From positions 51,658,205 to 51,722,204 of the forward strand of contig OZ023218.1 of assembly GCA_963995525.1 (NCBI GenBank): DNA of 64,000 nucleotides, given 5' to 3'. The stretch comes from Escarpia spicata. Taxonomy: Eukaryota > Annelida > Polychaeta > Sabellida > Siboglinidae. This document shows positions 47,790 through 59,239 of this stretch, one piece after another. Every line of letters begins with the position of its first letter. The stretch's first letter is position 1. The notes below the pieces were generated by a model. It made no database searches and was not told the origin of the DNA. It saw only the letters and a program-made list of their open reading frames with translations. Made by a program: the position numbers and the translations under genes.

Positions 47790-50205
47790 GGCTTAAAGAA
47801 AGTACAGCACAAAGACTGGGTGACAGCTAACACATTACCCGTGCTGCAAGTACGAAAGGAGAAGGCAATACTAAACAGCAGACAAACTAGAGCAACAAAA
47901 GGTGAAGTTTAAGCACACACACTTAGCACAGCACATACACGCTCATAAGGAGGCCAAGCATCTGAAGAGACAAGAGAAGCAACAAATGTCTGCATCCAGG
48001 GTAGATACCAACTAAACAAACGAGAGGAGCACTTCAGAGAACTACAACACCGACCAACCCCAGATGATCCCCAGTCACCCTCAACAGACAGTTCCACTCT
48101 TAAACTGTGATAAACCAAGCATAACGGAAATCAAGAACCGTCCACTTCTGCTTTCAACCTCTGTAGTATCACTCTGTTCAGCACTTTTCCATGGACTGAT
48201 AGTAACATTATTCCTCTATAGTGCTTGCAATCTCCTAGAGAGGTTGAAAGCAGAAGTGAATGCCAAGTTCCGAAAACAACAAGCAGGTTTCCGATAAGAC
48301 AGATCTTGCACATACCATATTGCTTCTCTGCGCATCATATCAGAACACTCTTTGGTATGAAATTCATCGTTTTATGTCAATTTCATTGCATATGAAATAG
48401 CATTTGACAATGTAGATGGACAGACACTCTGGAATCTGATGCGACACTTTGGCATTCCAGAAGTTAATCTCCATGATCCAGAATACCAAGGTGGTGCCAG
48501 GTGGTGCCAGGTGGTGCCAGGAGGCCGGCTATCCGGTCGTTTCGAGGTTACGACAGGGGTTCGGCAGGGATATCTGTCGTCACTTTCCTGGTCATCCTCT
48601 TGATTGACTGGATTATGAGACCAGCACAGAAGGGTAACAAAATAAATGGCATACACTGGGCACAACAAGACTTGGACGACCCGGCACTGGACACAACAAG
48701 ACTTGGACGTCCCAGTACTACCCAAAAGCAGATACAGGACAAACCGACCCTTTGGGAATCAACATCAGCAAAGGCAGGTCTGAGGATCAACAAAGGCAAA
48801 ATCAAGGTCAATAAAATATGCGGTCGAAATAACAACTAAGTTTTTGCAGGGGGAGAGCCCCTGAGGGAAATTGATTCCTTTACCTACTTAGGGAGCGTGA
48901 TAGACAAAGGTGGTACAGAGACAGATGTTACAGCAAGAGTGGACAAGGCAAGGACAGCATTCCTGATACTTAAAAACATCTGGAATTCCACAAAAACATA
49001 AAAATAACGTACTCATATGCGCTACTACACCGCAAGAACTACAAAACATGCTGCAGGAGCTAGTTGATGAAAGTGAAAAACAAGGTCTCAAGATGAACAT
49101 CTCGAAGACAAGTGATGCTAGAAAATGACACACCAATATTTAGCAACACCACGCAGATAGAGAACGTTGAAAGCTACATTTATCTGGGACAACGATACAG
49201 TATCAGAGACAAAAATCAAGACAAGGAATTCAAAGAAGGATCACTGCCGACTGGACAGCATTCACCAAACACCGCAACATCTTCAAGGGTAACTTTTGAA
49301 CCTGCTAGAAGAGACAAGTCTTCAACTAATGCGTACTTCCAGCGATGACATACGGCACGGAAACATGGGCACTCACCATCCAGGCAAAGAACAAGCTAGC
49401 AGCAGCACAAACAAAGATGGAAAGAAGTATGTTAAACATCACATATCGGGAGAGAAAAACAAACATCTGGGTAAGGCAGAAGACAAAGGTCATAGACGTG
49501 ATAGAACAAATCAGAAGACAGAAGTGGACCTGGGCAGGGCACATCAGCAGACTACGAGATAACCGATAGACATCGCGTATCACAAGCTGGAGACCTTACG
49601 AAGGGAAACGATCTAGAGGGAGACCAGCGAGACGGTGGAGAGACCAACTAGACGAGTCCTGGAAGGGCACCATCTGGCAGGATAGCGCAAAGACAGGCAG
49701 ATTTAGAAACGACATGCTGAGGCCTTCGCCCGACCATGGGATACTATGGCTGCACAATGATGATGATGATAAAATAACAAAATCAAGATTTTTAACACCA
49801 ACGTAAAGCAGGTTTGTTGTACGGCTCCAAAACATGGAACATGGAAAAAACGACAGACTCCTCAACCTATGTCTGCAAAGAATTCTACATAATCGCAAGA
49901 TATATTCAGGAACGAGACAAGATGGGAAAGAACTATGCAAGAATCGGTCACCAAGCAGATCCTGAGTAGAAAGTGGGGCTGGATTGGACACATTGAGAAA
50001 GCCTACAAAAAATATCACAAGACAAATCTCTGACTTGGAAGGAAACAGGAGAGGAAGGCCAAAAACATCTGGCGAGGAGATACAGATGCAGAAGAGGCTA
50101 CAGATGAGAGGAGATGGAGAGGATTGCCCAAAGTCGTGTGCTGGAGAGTCGTCGTGGATGGCCTATGCTCCTCACATTAGAAACCTCACTTAATGGGCAC
50201 CTCGG
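47790..50205 (+). mobile_element. RTE-like LINE fragment B, split by an insertion
   Basis: Left part 47790-49008: REEHFRELQHRPTPDDP, RT motifs LKAEV.AKFRKQQAGFR, ILLIDWIMR, LRINKGKIKVN and SFTYLGSVIDKGGTETDV, ending LKNIWNSTKT. Right part from 49771: FNTNVKAGLLYGSKTWN-type sequence and the C-terminal RRDTDAE / RVVVDGLCSS end near 50170. The two parts join into one protein order once fragment C is removed. It contains a small inversion at about 48141-48237 and many stops. Confidence 0.75.
49009..49770 (+). mobile_element. RTE-like LINE fragment C, 5'-truncated, nested in B
   Basis: 762 bases flanked by the 8-bp duplication aaaataac (49001-49008 and 49771-49778). It begins within the RT just after the catalytic motif (VLICATTPQELQNML), continues with MTYGTETWALT, MERSMLNITYRERKT and WTWAGHISRLRDNR, and ends in a (GAT)n tail. 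This is the classic signature of target-primed reverse transcription with 5' truncation. Frameshifts are present. Confidence 0.85.
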
Positions 50206-51520
50206 TAATACAGCCACACCACAATTAAGGTCACCCTAGGATACTCCCAAATTATTTCTGTGATAGTAAAGTATAGGAAATTAGTCTCGCTAATATGGTC
50301 ACCTTGCAATTGTTATCACATTTCCAAGGGCATTAGGGACATGTAGGGCTATACGTTACAAGTTTGGACTACGGTACCTATCTACCGTAGGACAATATAC
50401 TGCCAGGACCCATAACGATTTTCCAATAAGAAAAGCAAGTTACAGTTTTAATTGCAAGACACGTTAAAACAAGATAATGTAGTACGATAACTTTTATTAG
50501 ACATTTCTCTACAACAAAGGGAAAATGGAAGGTATTGCAATCATTTTATATTGCTATTTGTTTAGTTTGCCACTGTTGTACAGCATGCCGTGTACACAAC
50601 ATTTCAAACAGTAATGTAGTAGTTTTGTTTAACCGATTGTTGTGTATTTTAATTCATAATTTGCTAATTTCAAAATTAAGTTTCTACAATATATGATGTA
50701 GGAGACTACTACTAAAACTAAATAATGGTCAAAATTACAAGCACAAGACACTAAATATAGCATTCTATAACCAGAATCCACATTATGTATGTACTGCAAT
50801 TATTATTATATACTACAAGTGTTTTGTAGTAATACACACATTCATACAACAATTATACACCATAAGTTAGCACGTGAACATGTACAACTACTATTACTAC
50901 TACTACTACTACTACTACTATTACTACTACACACATCTTATTTATTTATACAAAATGACTGCAACATGATTTGTTACCTTTCTTGTAATGACAGTACAGA
51001 TACAAAGGTATGTCACATAATTAACCATCTTCTAACTAAAGATTATCATTCAATATCATATTTTTTCAAAACGTGTATATGTCAACATTTTTTTAGGTTG
51101 GTTCCTTTTTATTAGTGTAGTTACAAAATGTAAACAAAAAATTTGCAGTAAATACAACAAATGTAAGAATAAGAATTTCTTACACAATCATTCTGATACA
51201 CCATCAACATTGTATGTATTGTTCTTTTGTTGGAAAAATAAACACACTTACATAATGAAAAGTGCGAGAAGAAGATTGTACACTACAGCGTGCTGTGTCC
51301 CCGAAGGTAGAGTATAAAACACATTATACAGAGTAAAACCAACATTGTAAACATCTGTACAAAACAAAGTATTCTTGATGAAAAGCAACAATTGGAGATT
51401 TTACATCCAACATAATAAGAAGGTCCTTAGACAAGGCAAAACTACAGAACTACAGAACAGTGATACAAAACTACAGAACTGAATAAGCAACACTCACATA
51501 TCTTCAATAAACACAAAAAC
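50205..51520. other. AT-rich intergenic DNA with an (ACT)n microsatellite
   Basis: No gene recognised. ACT/ATT triplets run at about 50887-50932. Confidence 0.55.
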
Positions 51521-51525
51521 AGATT

Positions 51526-53350
51526 GTGAGAAAACATCATTTCTACAAGAGTAAAGGTTACTGGTTGCAGTCGTCTGTTGTTCCAGATCAATACAAGACT
51601 GGCTGCATCTCGCCATTAATCAAGAAGGCTGGACTAAATCCAGAATATTTGCAGAACTACCGACCTGTATCGAATCTGGCATTTCTCTCTAAAGTAATCG
51701 AGCGCGTTGTAGCAAAACAGCTGAACGTCCACATGCAAGAGAACAACTTGCACGACCAATTTCAATCGGCATATCGCCATAATCACTCAACTGAAACGGC
51801 TCTGCTTAAAGTACACAATGACATTCTGTCTGCAGTAGACCGTGGCTGTGTTGTTGTGTTGGTTATGCTTGACTTGACCGCCGCTTTCGACACCATTGAC
51901 CACTGCATTCTAATGAGCAGACTCACTCACAGATTCGGTGTCACTGGCGCTGCGCTTGAGTGGTTCAGATCTTACTTGTCCAGTCGGCATCAAGTCGTTC
52001 GTATTGGAAGTGTCAAATCCTCCCCAACTGCTGAGCCGTTTGGCGTGCCGCAAGGCTCTGTGCTTGGGCCGTTGCTTTTTACGGCATATATCTCACCGCT
52101 CGGCGACATCTTCAAGAAATTCAGGGTGGACTATCATTTTTATGCAGACGACACGCAACTTTACGTCTCGTTTTGTCCTGGCGGAGATGACCAAGTTAAT
52201 TCAATAGACAATCTGTGTAATTGCCTTGAGCATATAGGGGAATGGTTGCGGTCCAATTCACTGAAGCTAAACGACCAGAAGACGGATGTTGTGGTATTCG
52301 GCACCAAGCACAAGTTGCCACTGATGAAGGATATCCGCATAATCATTGGTGATGCAACTCTGAGCGCATCATCTAATGTTCGTAACCTTGGCGTCATATT
52401 CGACTCATCCCTCGGCATGGCGAACCATGTCTGTGCCATCTGCCGAACAGCCTACATGCACCTACACAACATTAGCCGTATCAGACGTTACCTTACCTTA
52501 GATGCGACGAAATCATTAGTCCACGCCTTCGTCATGTCCAGACTGGATTATGGGAATGCGCTGCTTGCTGGACTACCACTTGAACATTTGAATAAACTCC
52601 AACGCATTCAAAACATGGCAGCAAGAATCATTACTTTTACACCTCGCAGAGATCACATTACCCCAATCCTGAAAGAACTGCACTGGCTACCTGTGAAATG
52701 TCGAATCGAATTCAAGATTCTTATGCATGTGTATCGATGTCTGAACGGCACCGGACCATTGTACCTGGAGAACATGCTGAAGACACAGTGCTCTGCAGGG
52801 CGCACACGTTCGTCCCAACAATATCTGCTACACGTGCCGCGAACGAAGCTTGTTAGTTTTGGTGATCGTGCATTCAAAGTGATAGGACCTCGATTATGGA
52901 ATCTGCTGCCGTTTCACATAAAATGTAGTGGAAACCTAACACTGTTCAAACGGACTCTGAAAACACACATGTTCAAAGCGGAATACTGTTGACATTTTAC
53001 TTTCTTTGACATTTTACTCCTAAACTTATATTTTATTTATCTACCCACGATTGCATATATGTAAATATTATATCTATTATTTATTCTATATATACATAAC
53101 GTATCTTATATATCTTAATAATGTTTAAATAACAGCTTTATATATACATATTTTTATTTATCTATTTTTTGTAATTAAATAAAATTGTTCTGTTTTTATA
53201 ATTATTATATCAAATTTGTATTTTATATCTACTGTGCACATACCTTTGCTAAATTTTAATGTTTTATGATATTAGCTTCTTGTACAGTGCTCTGAGCATT
53301 TTATTGGAAATTGCGCTCTATAAAAAATTTATATTATTATTATTATAATG
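51526..53350 (+). mobile_element. L2/CR1-group LINE, 5'-truncated, RT intact
   Basis: A continuous 488-residue frame (51526-52992) begins inside the RT: YRPVSNLAFLSKVIERV, FQSAYRHNHSTETALL, LDLTAAFDTIDH, GVPQGSVLGPLLF and the catalytic YADD at residues 206-209. The C-terminal part includes SRLDYGNALLAGLP and LKELHWLPV. The 3' end has ctctgagcattttattgg and gcgctctataaa, then a TTA-rich tail near 53335-53350. The endonuclease half is absent, so it cannot move on its own, but the RT shows no disabling mutation. Confidence 0.92.
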
Positions 53351-53764
53351 GATTAAAAAATACCCCTATGTATAAAACCTAATAACATATAAAATGGTAT
53401 AACAAATAATAAATTAAATAATTACTCTGGTTAAGTGTTTCATTTCTCCTATTTCCAAAGTAAAGAAATAGTTATCAATTAAATATTACCTGGTATGTAC
53501 AATCACAATTGTGGTTTAGACTCTTCACTAACAGCCCAACCACCAACCTAGAGGGCTGGTCAACTGACTTTTGCCTCGACTCTCTGCTTCAACATGGTTA
53601 GACCTGCCAGGAGCCGAGACTCACGCCGGCGTAGCTCTCAGGGTCACTGAGACACACAAGTGACCCCACCACAACAAGGTACCAGTCTCAATGGGGAGAC
53701 ACAAGTCACCCCAACATGACAAGGTGCCAGTTTCATCGGGGTGGGGAAAAGCTAAGAGATGTTC
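53350..53764. other. 3' flank of IAP gene 2
   Basis: AT-rich to about 53515, then a two-copy repeat of about 46 bases (acacaagt...aaggt.ccagt) at 53652-53745. No minus-strand AATAAA was seen close to the stop. Confidence 0.5.
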
Positions 53765-53940
53765 TCATGACATGAAGGTGCGGACCCGCCCCTCTATCCG
53801 GTGCCGACAGATAGGGCAGGTGGAGAGTGCTGAGGCGCAGTTGGCACAGCAGGCAAGATGTCCACAGGGCAGGATCACCGTGTTCATGTCAGCGTCGAGA
53901 CAGACCTTACAGATCATCGACGGCCTCTCAGACGCTGCAC
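53765..53940 (-). CDS. IAP gene 2, terminal exon: RING finger
   Basis: The minus-strand acceptor gtcttgtag precedes the exon. The encoded segment AASERPSMICKVC starts the RING, with CX2CX11CXHX3CX2CX6CX2C complete (PCGHLACCANC, CPIC) and C-terminal VRTFMS followed by TGA. The open frame extends upstream of the acceptor without meaning. Confidence 0.93.
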
Positions 53941-54017
53941 CTACAAGACACACACTTCTACAGCCAGTGCTTACACAAACACACATGTCTCACTTTCATC
54001 GCTGAAATCTGTGTTAA

Positions 54018-54057
<40 letters not shown>

Positions 54058-55523
54058 ACATTCCATGCCAAATCAATCAAAAACAGGGTGAAATTTACAT
54101 GTCTTTGATTTTTATTAAATTTGGTGTGTTGGTTTATGATCATGAGTCTATGTTACAAACCTAATTTTACGTCAATCTGACCATCTGATCCATTTAGTCA
54201 AGGATTTCATTTTTAAAGTATGTCTGGACAGAGGTCATCAAAATATGACCTGACCATGACTACCTGACGACCTTCCAGATGTCATAACTCATTTCCTAAG
54301 CAACCTATATGTTGGTGTGATTTTAAATATCTATTATAATTGTCTCTTTGTAGCCAAGGAAACAAATCATAATTTGAAAAGAAAAAAAAAAGAGAAAAAA
54401 AAAAAAGCTTCACCTTTGACCTGACATTGCAAATATTGTTTAAGCTCAGATCAATTTGAGAAATCATCCATCAGTCAGTCGATGAATTCATTCAAAGTTT
54501 CACTGACCATCTCCAGCGTCTCATCCTTCATAATTTCATTGCGAAAGTACAAACATCGTAGAACCAAGACCTGTGAGACAACATGCCGGGTGAAAAGGAG
54601 GTACTTGTGGGTGATTTTGCTGAGAACTTCACGTTTGTAATGCAAGATGAGGTCCAGTCATATCACTGGAACAATGCTCAAGCTACCGTCCACCCTTTTG
54701 TTTGTTACTGGTTGGAGGACGGAGTTTCAAAGCATGTGTCATACATTGCTGTTTCTGGGTGTCTAACACATGACACCATTACAGTCCACCTGTTTCAATG
54801 ACATCTCCTGAAGTTGCTCCAGGTGATGTTTGGAGAGAAGCCAAAGAAAGTGTTCTATTTCTCAGGCAGTTGTGCAAACCAATACAAGAACTGTAAGAAC
54901 TTCATCAACTTGTGCCACCATGCTGTGCAGGCCAATACAAGAACTGTAAGAACTTCATCAACTTGTGCCACCATGCTGTGCAGGCCAATACAAGAACTGT
55001 AAGAACTTCATCAACTTGTGCCACCATGTTGTGCAGGCCAATACAAGAACTGTAAGAACTTCATCAACTTGTGCCACCATGCTGTGCAGGCCAATACAAG
55101 AACTGTAAGAACTTCATCAACTTGTGCCCCCATGCTGTGCAGGCCAATACAAGAACTGTAAGAACTTCATCAACTTGTGCCACCATGCTGTGCAAACCAA
55201 TACAATACCTCACCAGCTGTATGAGTTTGCAAAGCAAAATCTTGCGCTTGAATACTTCACCGTGGGAGATTGGGAAGCTGACGGGAAACAGCTTGAGAGC
55301 CGCTTTGCAAAGATGCAGACAGTGCCAGGGACATGACATTTGCACCTAGAAGGTCGTCAAGTATCAAGGTCGGCTGAAACTTTGATGACCATCTCTGGAT
55401 AGGAAGGTAAGATTAAGCTGAAATGTGGTTGGTGACATAGACTCATGAACATAAACCAACACACAAAGTTTCATCAAAATCGAAGATGGTCATGTAAATT
55501 CTTGATTGATTTGATATGAATGC

Positions 55524-55579
<56 letters not shown>

Positions 55580-58500
55580 ATATGGTAAGTCTAAGGCACT
55601 CTTATTGCATCTTCTCCCATGTGCCATGGTCCACTTGCCTCTTCCTATATTCATTAGCCTCTGATCTATTGACAACAGGCAATGTATAAAAAAACAGATA
55701 GTTATTTAGTATTTATAATACACTGCCTCTTTACTTTTATAATATGTTGCCAATTTACTTGTTTCAGTGGACAAATTGAGTGGTCAGCCCATTTCCAGGT
55801 GGCGCCACTGTGTTGCATAAGATTTATCAGGGAATTATTATCTGCTGCATAGACGGCAGTAATTATTATCTGCTGCATGGACTGCAGTAAGTATTATCTG
55901 CTGCATGGACTGCAGTAGTTATTATCTGCTGCATGGACTGCAGTAATTATTATCTGCTGCATGGACTGCAGTAAGTAGTATCTGCTGCATGGACTGCAGT
56001 AATTATCATCTGCTGCATGGACTGTAGTAATTATTATCTGCTGCATGGACTGCAGTAATTATTATCTGCTGCATGGACTGCAGTAATTATTATCTGCTGC
56101 ATGGACTGCAGTAATTATTATCTGCTGCATGGACTGCAGTAATTATTGTCTGCTGCATGGACTGCAGTAATTATCGTCTGCTGCATGAACTGTAGTAATT
56201 ATTGTCTGCTGCATGGACTGCGGTAATTATCATCTGCTGCATGGACTGCAGTAATTATTATCTGCTGCATGGACTGCAGTAAGTATTATCTGCTGCATGG
56301 ACTGCAATAATTATTATCTGCTGCATGGACTGCAATAATTATTATCTGCTGCATGGACTGCAGTAAGTATTATCTGCAGTAATTGGCGGTAGCAGAAATC
56401 AAATGGTCCTGGGAATGACATTAGTTTCAAAATACTGTAACATTTGTTAAAATTGCTGCCGTTGGTCTGTTGCCCCACAGCTGCGAGTCGGCTGAGATGT
56501 AAGTTATTATTGTTATTATGGTGGGTGTAAGATTATTATTATCATTGTTATGTATTTTTATGTGGCATTCTTGACACGACACCTGTCTTTCGTCATTCCA
56601 CAAAGTGTACCATGAGTTTAATAAAGTTAACTAATAAACAGATAAATCACTAAAATGTCCATATAAATAAAAAGGTGTTTTAAACAAAATTAATAACACT
56701 CACAATGTTACTGAAAGGCCATAACTATCGATCACATGACCCGTTGTTTAGCAAAAGTTCTGCCAAACCATCTAACAACAGATGCCGAAGCATTGAGATA
56801 TTCCTGTGTATATTTTGTTCAAATTCTGGCCCCAGAAGATTTTTCTTTATGGTAAAAACATAAGACATAGTTGTACAAGTGAGAACTGTATGGGGGAAAG
56901 GCTGACTTAGCAGATGTAAAGCTAAGCAAAATGAACCTAACCTTAACTTAGGTAGACACAACAAGGGAGACAAGACAAAGTGAACCTAACCCTAACTTAG
57001 CTAGACACAACAAGGGAAACAAAACAAAATGAACCTAACCCTAACTTAGCTAGACACAACAAGGGAGACAAGACAAAGTGAACCTAACCCTAACTTAGCT
57101 AGACACAACAAGGGAAACAAGACAAAGTGAACCTAACCCTAACTTAGCTAGACACAACAAGGGAAACAAAACAAAATGAACCTAACCCTAACTTAGCTAG
57201 ACACAACAAGGGAAACAAAACAAAATGAACCTAACCCTAACTTAGCTAGACACAACAAGGGAGACAAGACAAAGTGAACCTAACCCTAACTTAGCTAGAC
57301 ACAACAAGGGAAACAAGACAAAGTGAACCTAACCCTAACTTAGCTAGACACAACAAGGGAAACAAAACAAAATGAACCTAACCCTAACTTAGCTAGACAC
57401 AACAAGGGAGACAAGACAAAGTGAACCTAACCCTAACTTAGCTAGACACAACAAGGGAAACAAGACAAAGTGAACCTAACCCTAACTTAGGTAGACACAA
57501 CAAGGGAAACAAAACAAAATGAACCTAACCCTAACTTAGCTAGACACAACAAGGGAGACAAGACAAAGTGAACCTAACCCTAACTTAGCTAGACACAACA
57601 AGGGAAACAAAACAAAATGAACCTAACCCTAACTTAGCTAGACACAACAAGGGAAACAAGACAGAGTGAACCTAACCCTAACTTAGCTAGACACAACAAG
57701 GGAAACAAAACAAAATGAACCTAACCCTAACTTAGCTAGACACAACAAGGGAAACAAGACAACGTGAACCTAACTCTAACTTAGCTAGACACAACAAGGG
57801 AAACAAGACAAAGTGAACCTAACCCTAACTTAGCTAGACACAACAAGGGAAACAAGACAACGTGAACCTAACCCTAACTTAGCTAGACACAACAAGGGAA
57901 ACAAAACAAAATGAACCTAACCGTAACTTAGCTAGACACAACAAGGGAAACAAGACAAAGTGAACCCAACCCTAACTTAGCTAGACACAACAAGGGAAAC
58001 AAGACAAAGTGAACCTAACCCTAACTTAGCTAGACACAACAAGGGAAACAAAACGAATCTAACCCTAACTTAGCTAGACACAACAAGGGAAACAAAACAA
58101 AATGAACCTAACCCTAACTTAGCTAGACACAACAAGGGAAACAAGACAGAGTGAACCTAACCCTAACTTAGCTAGACACAACAAGGGAAACAAAACAAAA
58201 TGAACCTAACCCTAACTTAGCTAGACACAACAAGGGAAACAAGACAGAGTGAACCAAACCCTAACTTAGCTAGACACAACATGGGATAAAAGACCAGCTA
58301 GAAGTTCTTTTTAAATTATCAAATGTTGTTATGGATGTTGAAAGAAATATTGGAGGTATTAATAGAGGTATTAATGGAGGTATTAATAGAGGTGTTAAAG
58401 GAGGTATTAATGGAGGTATTAATGGAGGAATTAATGGAGGTATTAATGGAGGTACAACACAGCTTTAGTAAAAACAGTATTTACTAAAGCTATGTTGTCT

Positions 58501-58896
58501 TCATTCAGTTTTAAGGGAATAGTTCTTTCAATATCCATATATGTAGTAGTAAATACATAAATATTATAAATCTCAGTCACAGAGAAACATGAATTATTCA
58601 GTATAAACAAGTGACCTATACATCAGGTCTTAAAAGTACTTATGAAATGTGAACTACATAAAAGTGACATATTTACCATGGCCTGAAAGTACTTACGAAA
58701 TTTGAATTACTACAAGTGACATAATTACCAGTGCCTTAATTTTTTTATATTGACATTCTATGAACTATGCACAACAATAAGCGGCATATTTACCAGTGTC
58801 TGTGTTTTCCGGTGTAACAGCAGCTGCTGGTGCTGCAGCAGCTGCTGCTGTTGTCACTGTAGCTGCTGCTGCTGATGTACCAGATGCTGTATCTGT
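53765..58896 (-). CDS. IAP gene 2, partial: linker and RING exons
   Basis: Second inhibitor-of-apoptosis gene, read right to left. Exons seen: 58896-58794 (linker) and 53940-53765 (RING and TGA stop), joined in phase 1 across a 4.85-kb intron. The RING matches gene 1 in pattern and ends GRVRTFMS. Intron phases of the last two introns (0 and 1) and the terminal exon length (176) equal those of gene 1, so the genes are paralogues. No BIR exon was found up to 64000, so the 5' part lies beyond the window or is missing. It is convergent with gene 1. Confidence 0.85.
54055..55526 (+). mobile_element. TIR DNA transposon with decayed transposase-like frame
   Basis: Terminal inverted repeats of about 200 bases start gggacattccat and, from the other end, ggggcattcatat. 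They share caaatcaatcaa, tgtgttggtttatg, catgagtctatgt and cttgacgacctt-like strings. Each end abuts a (TA)n run, suggesting insertion into a TA microsatellite. Inside, a + strand frame from 54583 has FAENFTFVMQDEVQSYHWNN, VFYFSGSCANQYKNCKNFINLC and, at the end, FAKQNLALEYFTVGDWEADG and RFAKMQTVPGT. I know similar uncharacterised repeated proteins from invertebrates, probably transposases. A stop at 54799 and a 53-bp repeat break it. Confidence 0.8.
54868..55200 (+). repeat. 53-bp tandem repeat inside the transposon, about 6 copies
   Basis: Unit ccaatacaagaactgtaaga followed by acttcatcaacttgtgccaccatgctgtgcagg. It repeats the QYKNCKNFINLCHHA codons of the transposase-like frame. Because 53 is not a multiple of three, each copy shifts the frame. 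Confidence 0.93.
55527..55577. repeat. (TA)n microsatellite at the transposon edge
   Basis: A pure TA run directly after the right TIR; a matching run lies at 54024-54054 on the left. Confidence 0.95.
55845..56378. repeat. 28-bp minisatellite, about 19 copies
   Basis: Unit attatctgctgcatggactg followed by cagtaatt. Each unit holds an inverted pair (ctgca...tgcag) able to form a short hairpin. It is in the IAP gene 2 intron. Confidence 0.95.
56380..56925. other. Intronic AT-rich DNA
   Basis: Short frames only; nothing recognised. Confidence 0.5.
56930..58285. repeat. 49-bp minisatellite with a telomere-like core, about 27 copies
   Basis: Unit cctaaccctaacttagctag followed by acacaacaagggaaacaagacaaagtgaa, 49 bases. 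Each unit contains cctaaccctaa, close to two turns of the metazoan telomere repeat, plus the palindrome ctagctag-like segment ttagctaga. Two unit types (aaacaaaatgaa and gacaaagtgaa) alternate irregularly. Confidence 0.95.
58345..58455. repeat. 12-bp repeat, about 9 copies
   Basis: Unit ggtattaatgga with small variants. Confidence 0.9.
58794..58896 (-). CDS. IAP gene 2, penultimate exon: alanine-rich linker
   Basis: Minus-strand acceptor ttgattgcag and donor cactg|gtaaat. The 103 bases encode TDTASGTSAAAATV...VTPENTDT plus one base, starting in phase 0 and ending in phase 1, exactly as exon 4 of gene 1. The alanine run comes from a GCA/GCT microsatellite and is probably length-polymorphic. 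Confidence 0.75.
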
Positions 58897-58954
58897 CTGC
58901 AATCAAAACAGTAAAGATGCTTGTAAACATAACATTTTAATTTGAGTGTATGTG

Positions 58955-59015
58955 TGCGTGCGTGCGTGCGTGCGTGCGTGGGTGTGTGCGTGTGTGTGTG
59001 TTAGTGTGTGTGCAT
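58955..59015. repeat. CGTG/TG microsatellite
   Basis: gtgcgtgc runs followed by tg runs, just upstream of the IAP gene 2 linker exon. Confidence 0.9.
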
Positions 59016-59239
59016 GTGAGTATGTGTTCACAAATTGTGACCACAAAATATTCAAACTGTAAAGAAAACAATCCAAAACTAACAAGCTGCCATCGCCTGC
59101 AACGGACACTTATGGCACAGGCACATGTCCCTTCCAACAAATACTTCTGAAGGTCCTGGTTTCCACACACCAAACCACAAGTGGGGCGAAATACAACTGA
59201 CTCAGTACACTTACTGCTGATATAACTACCACCATCAGC

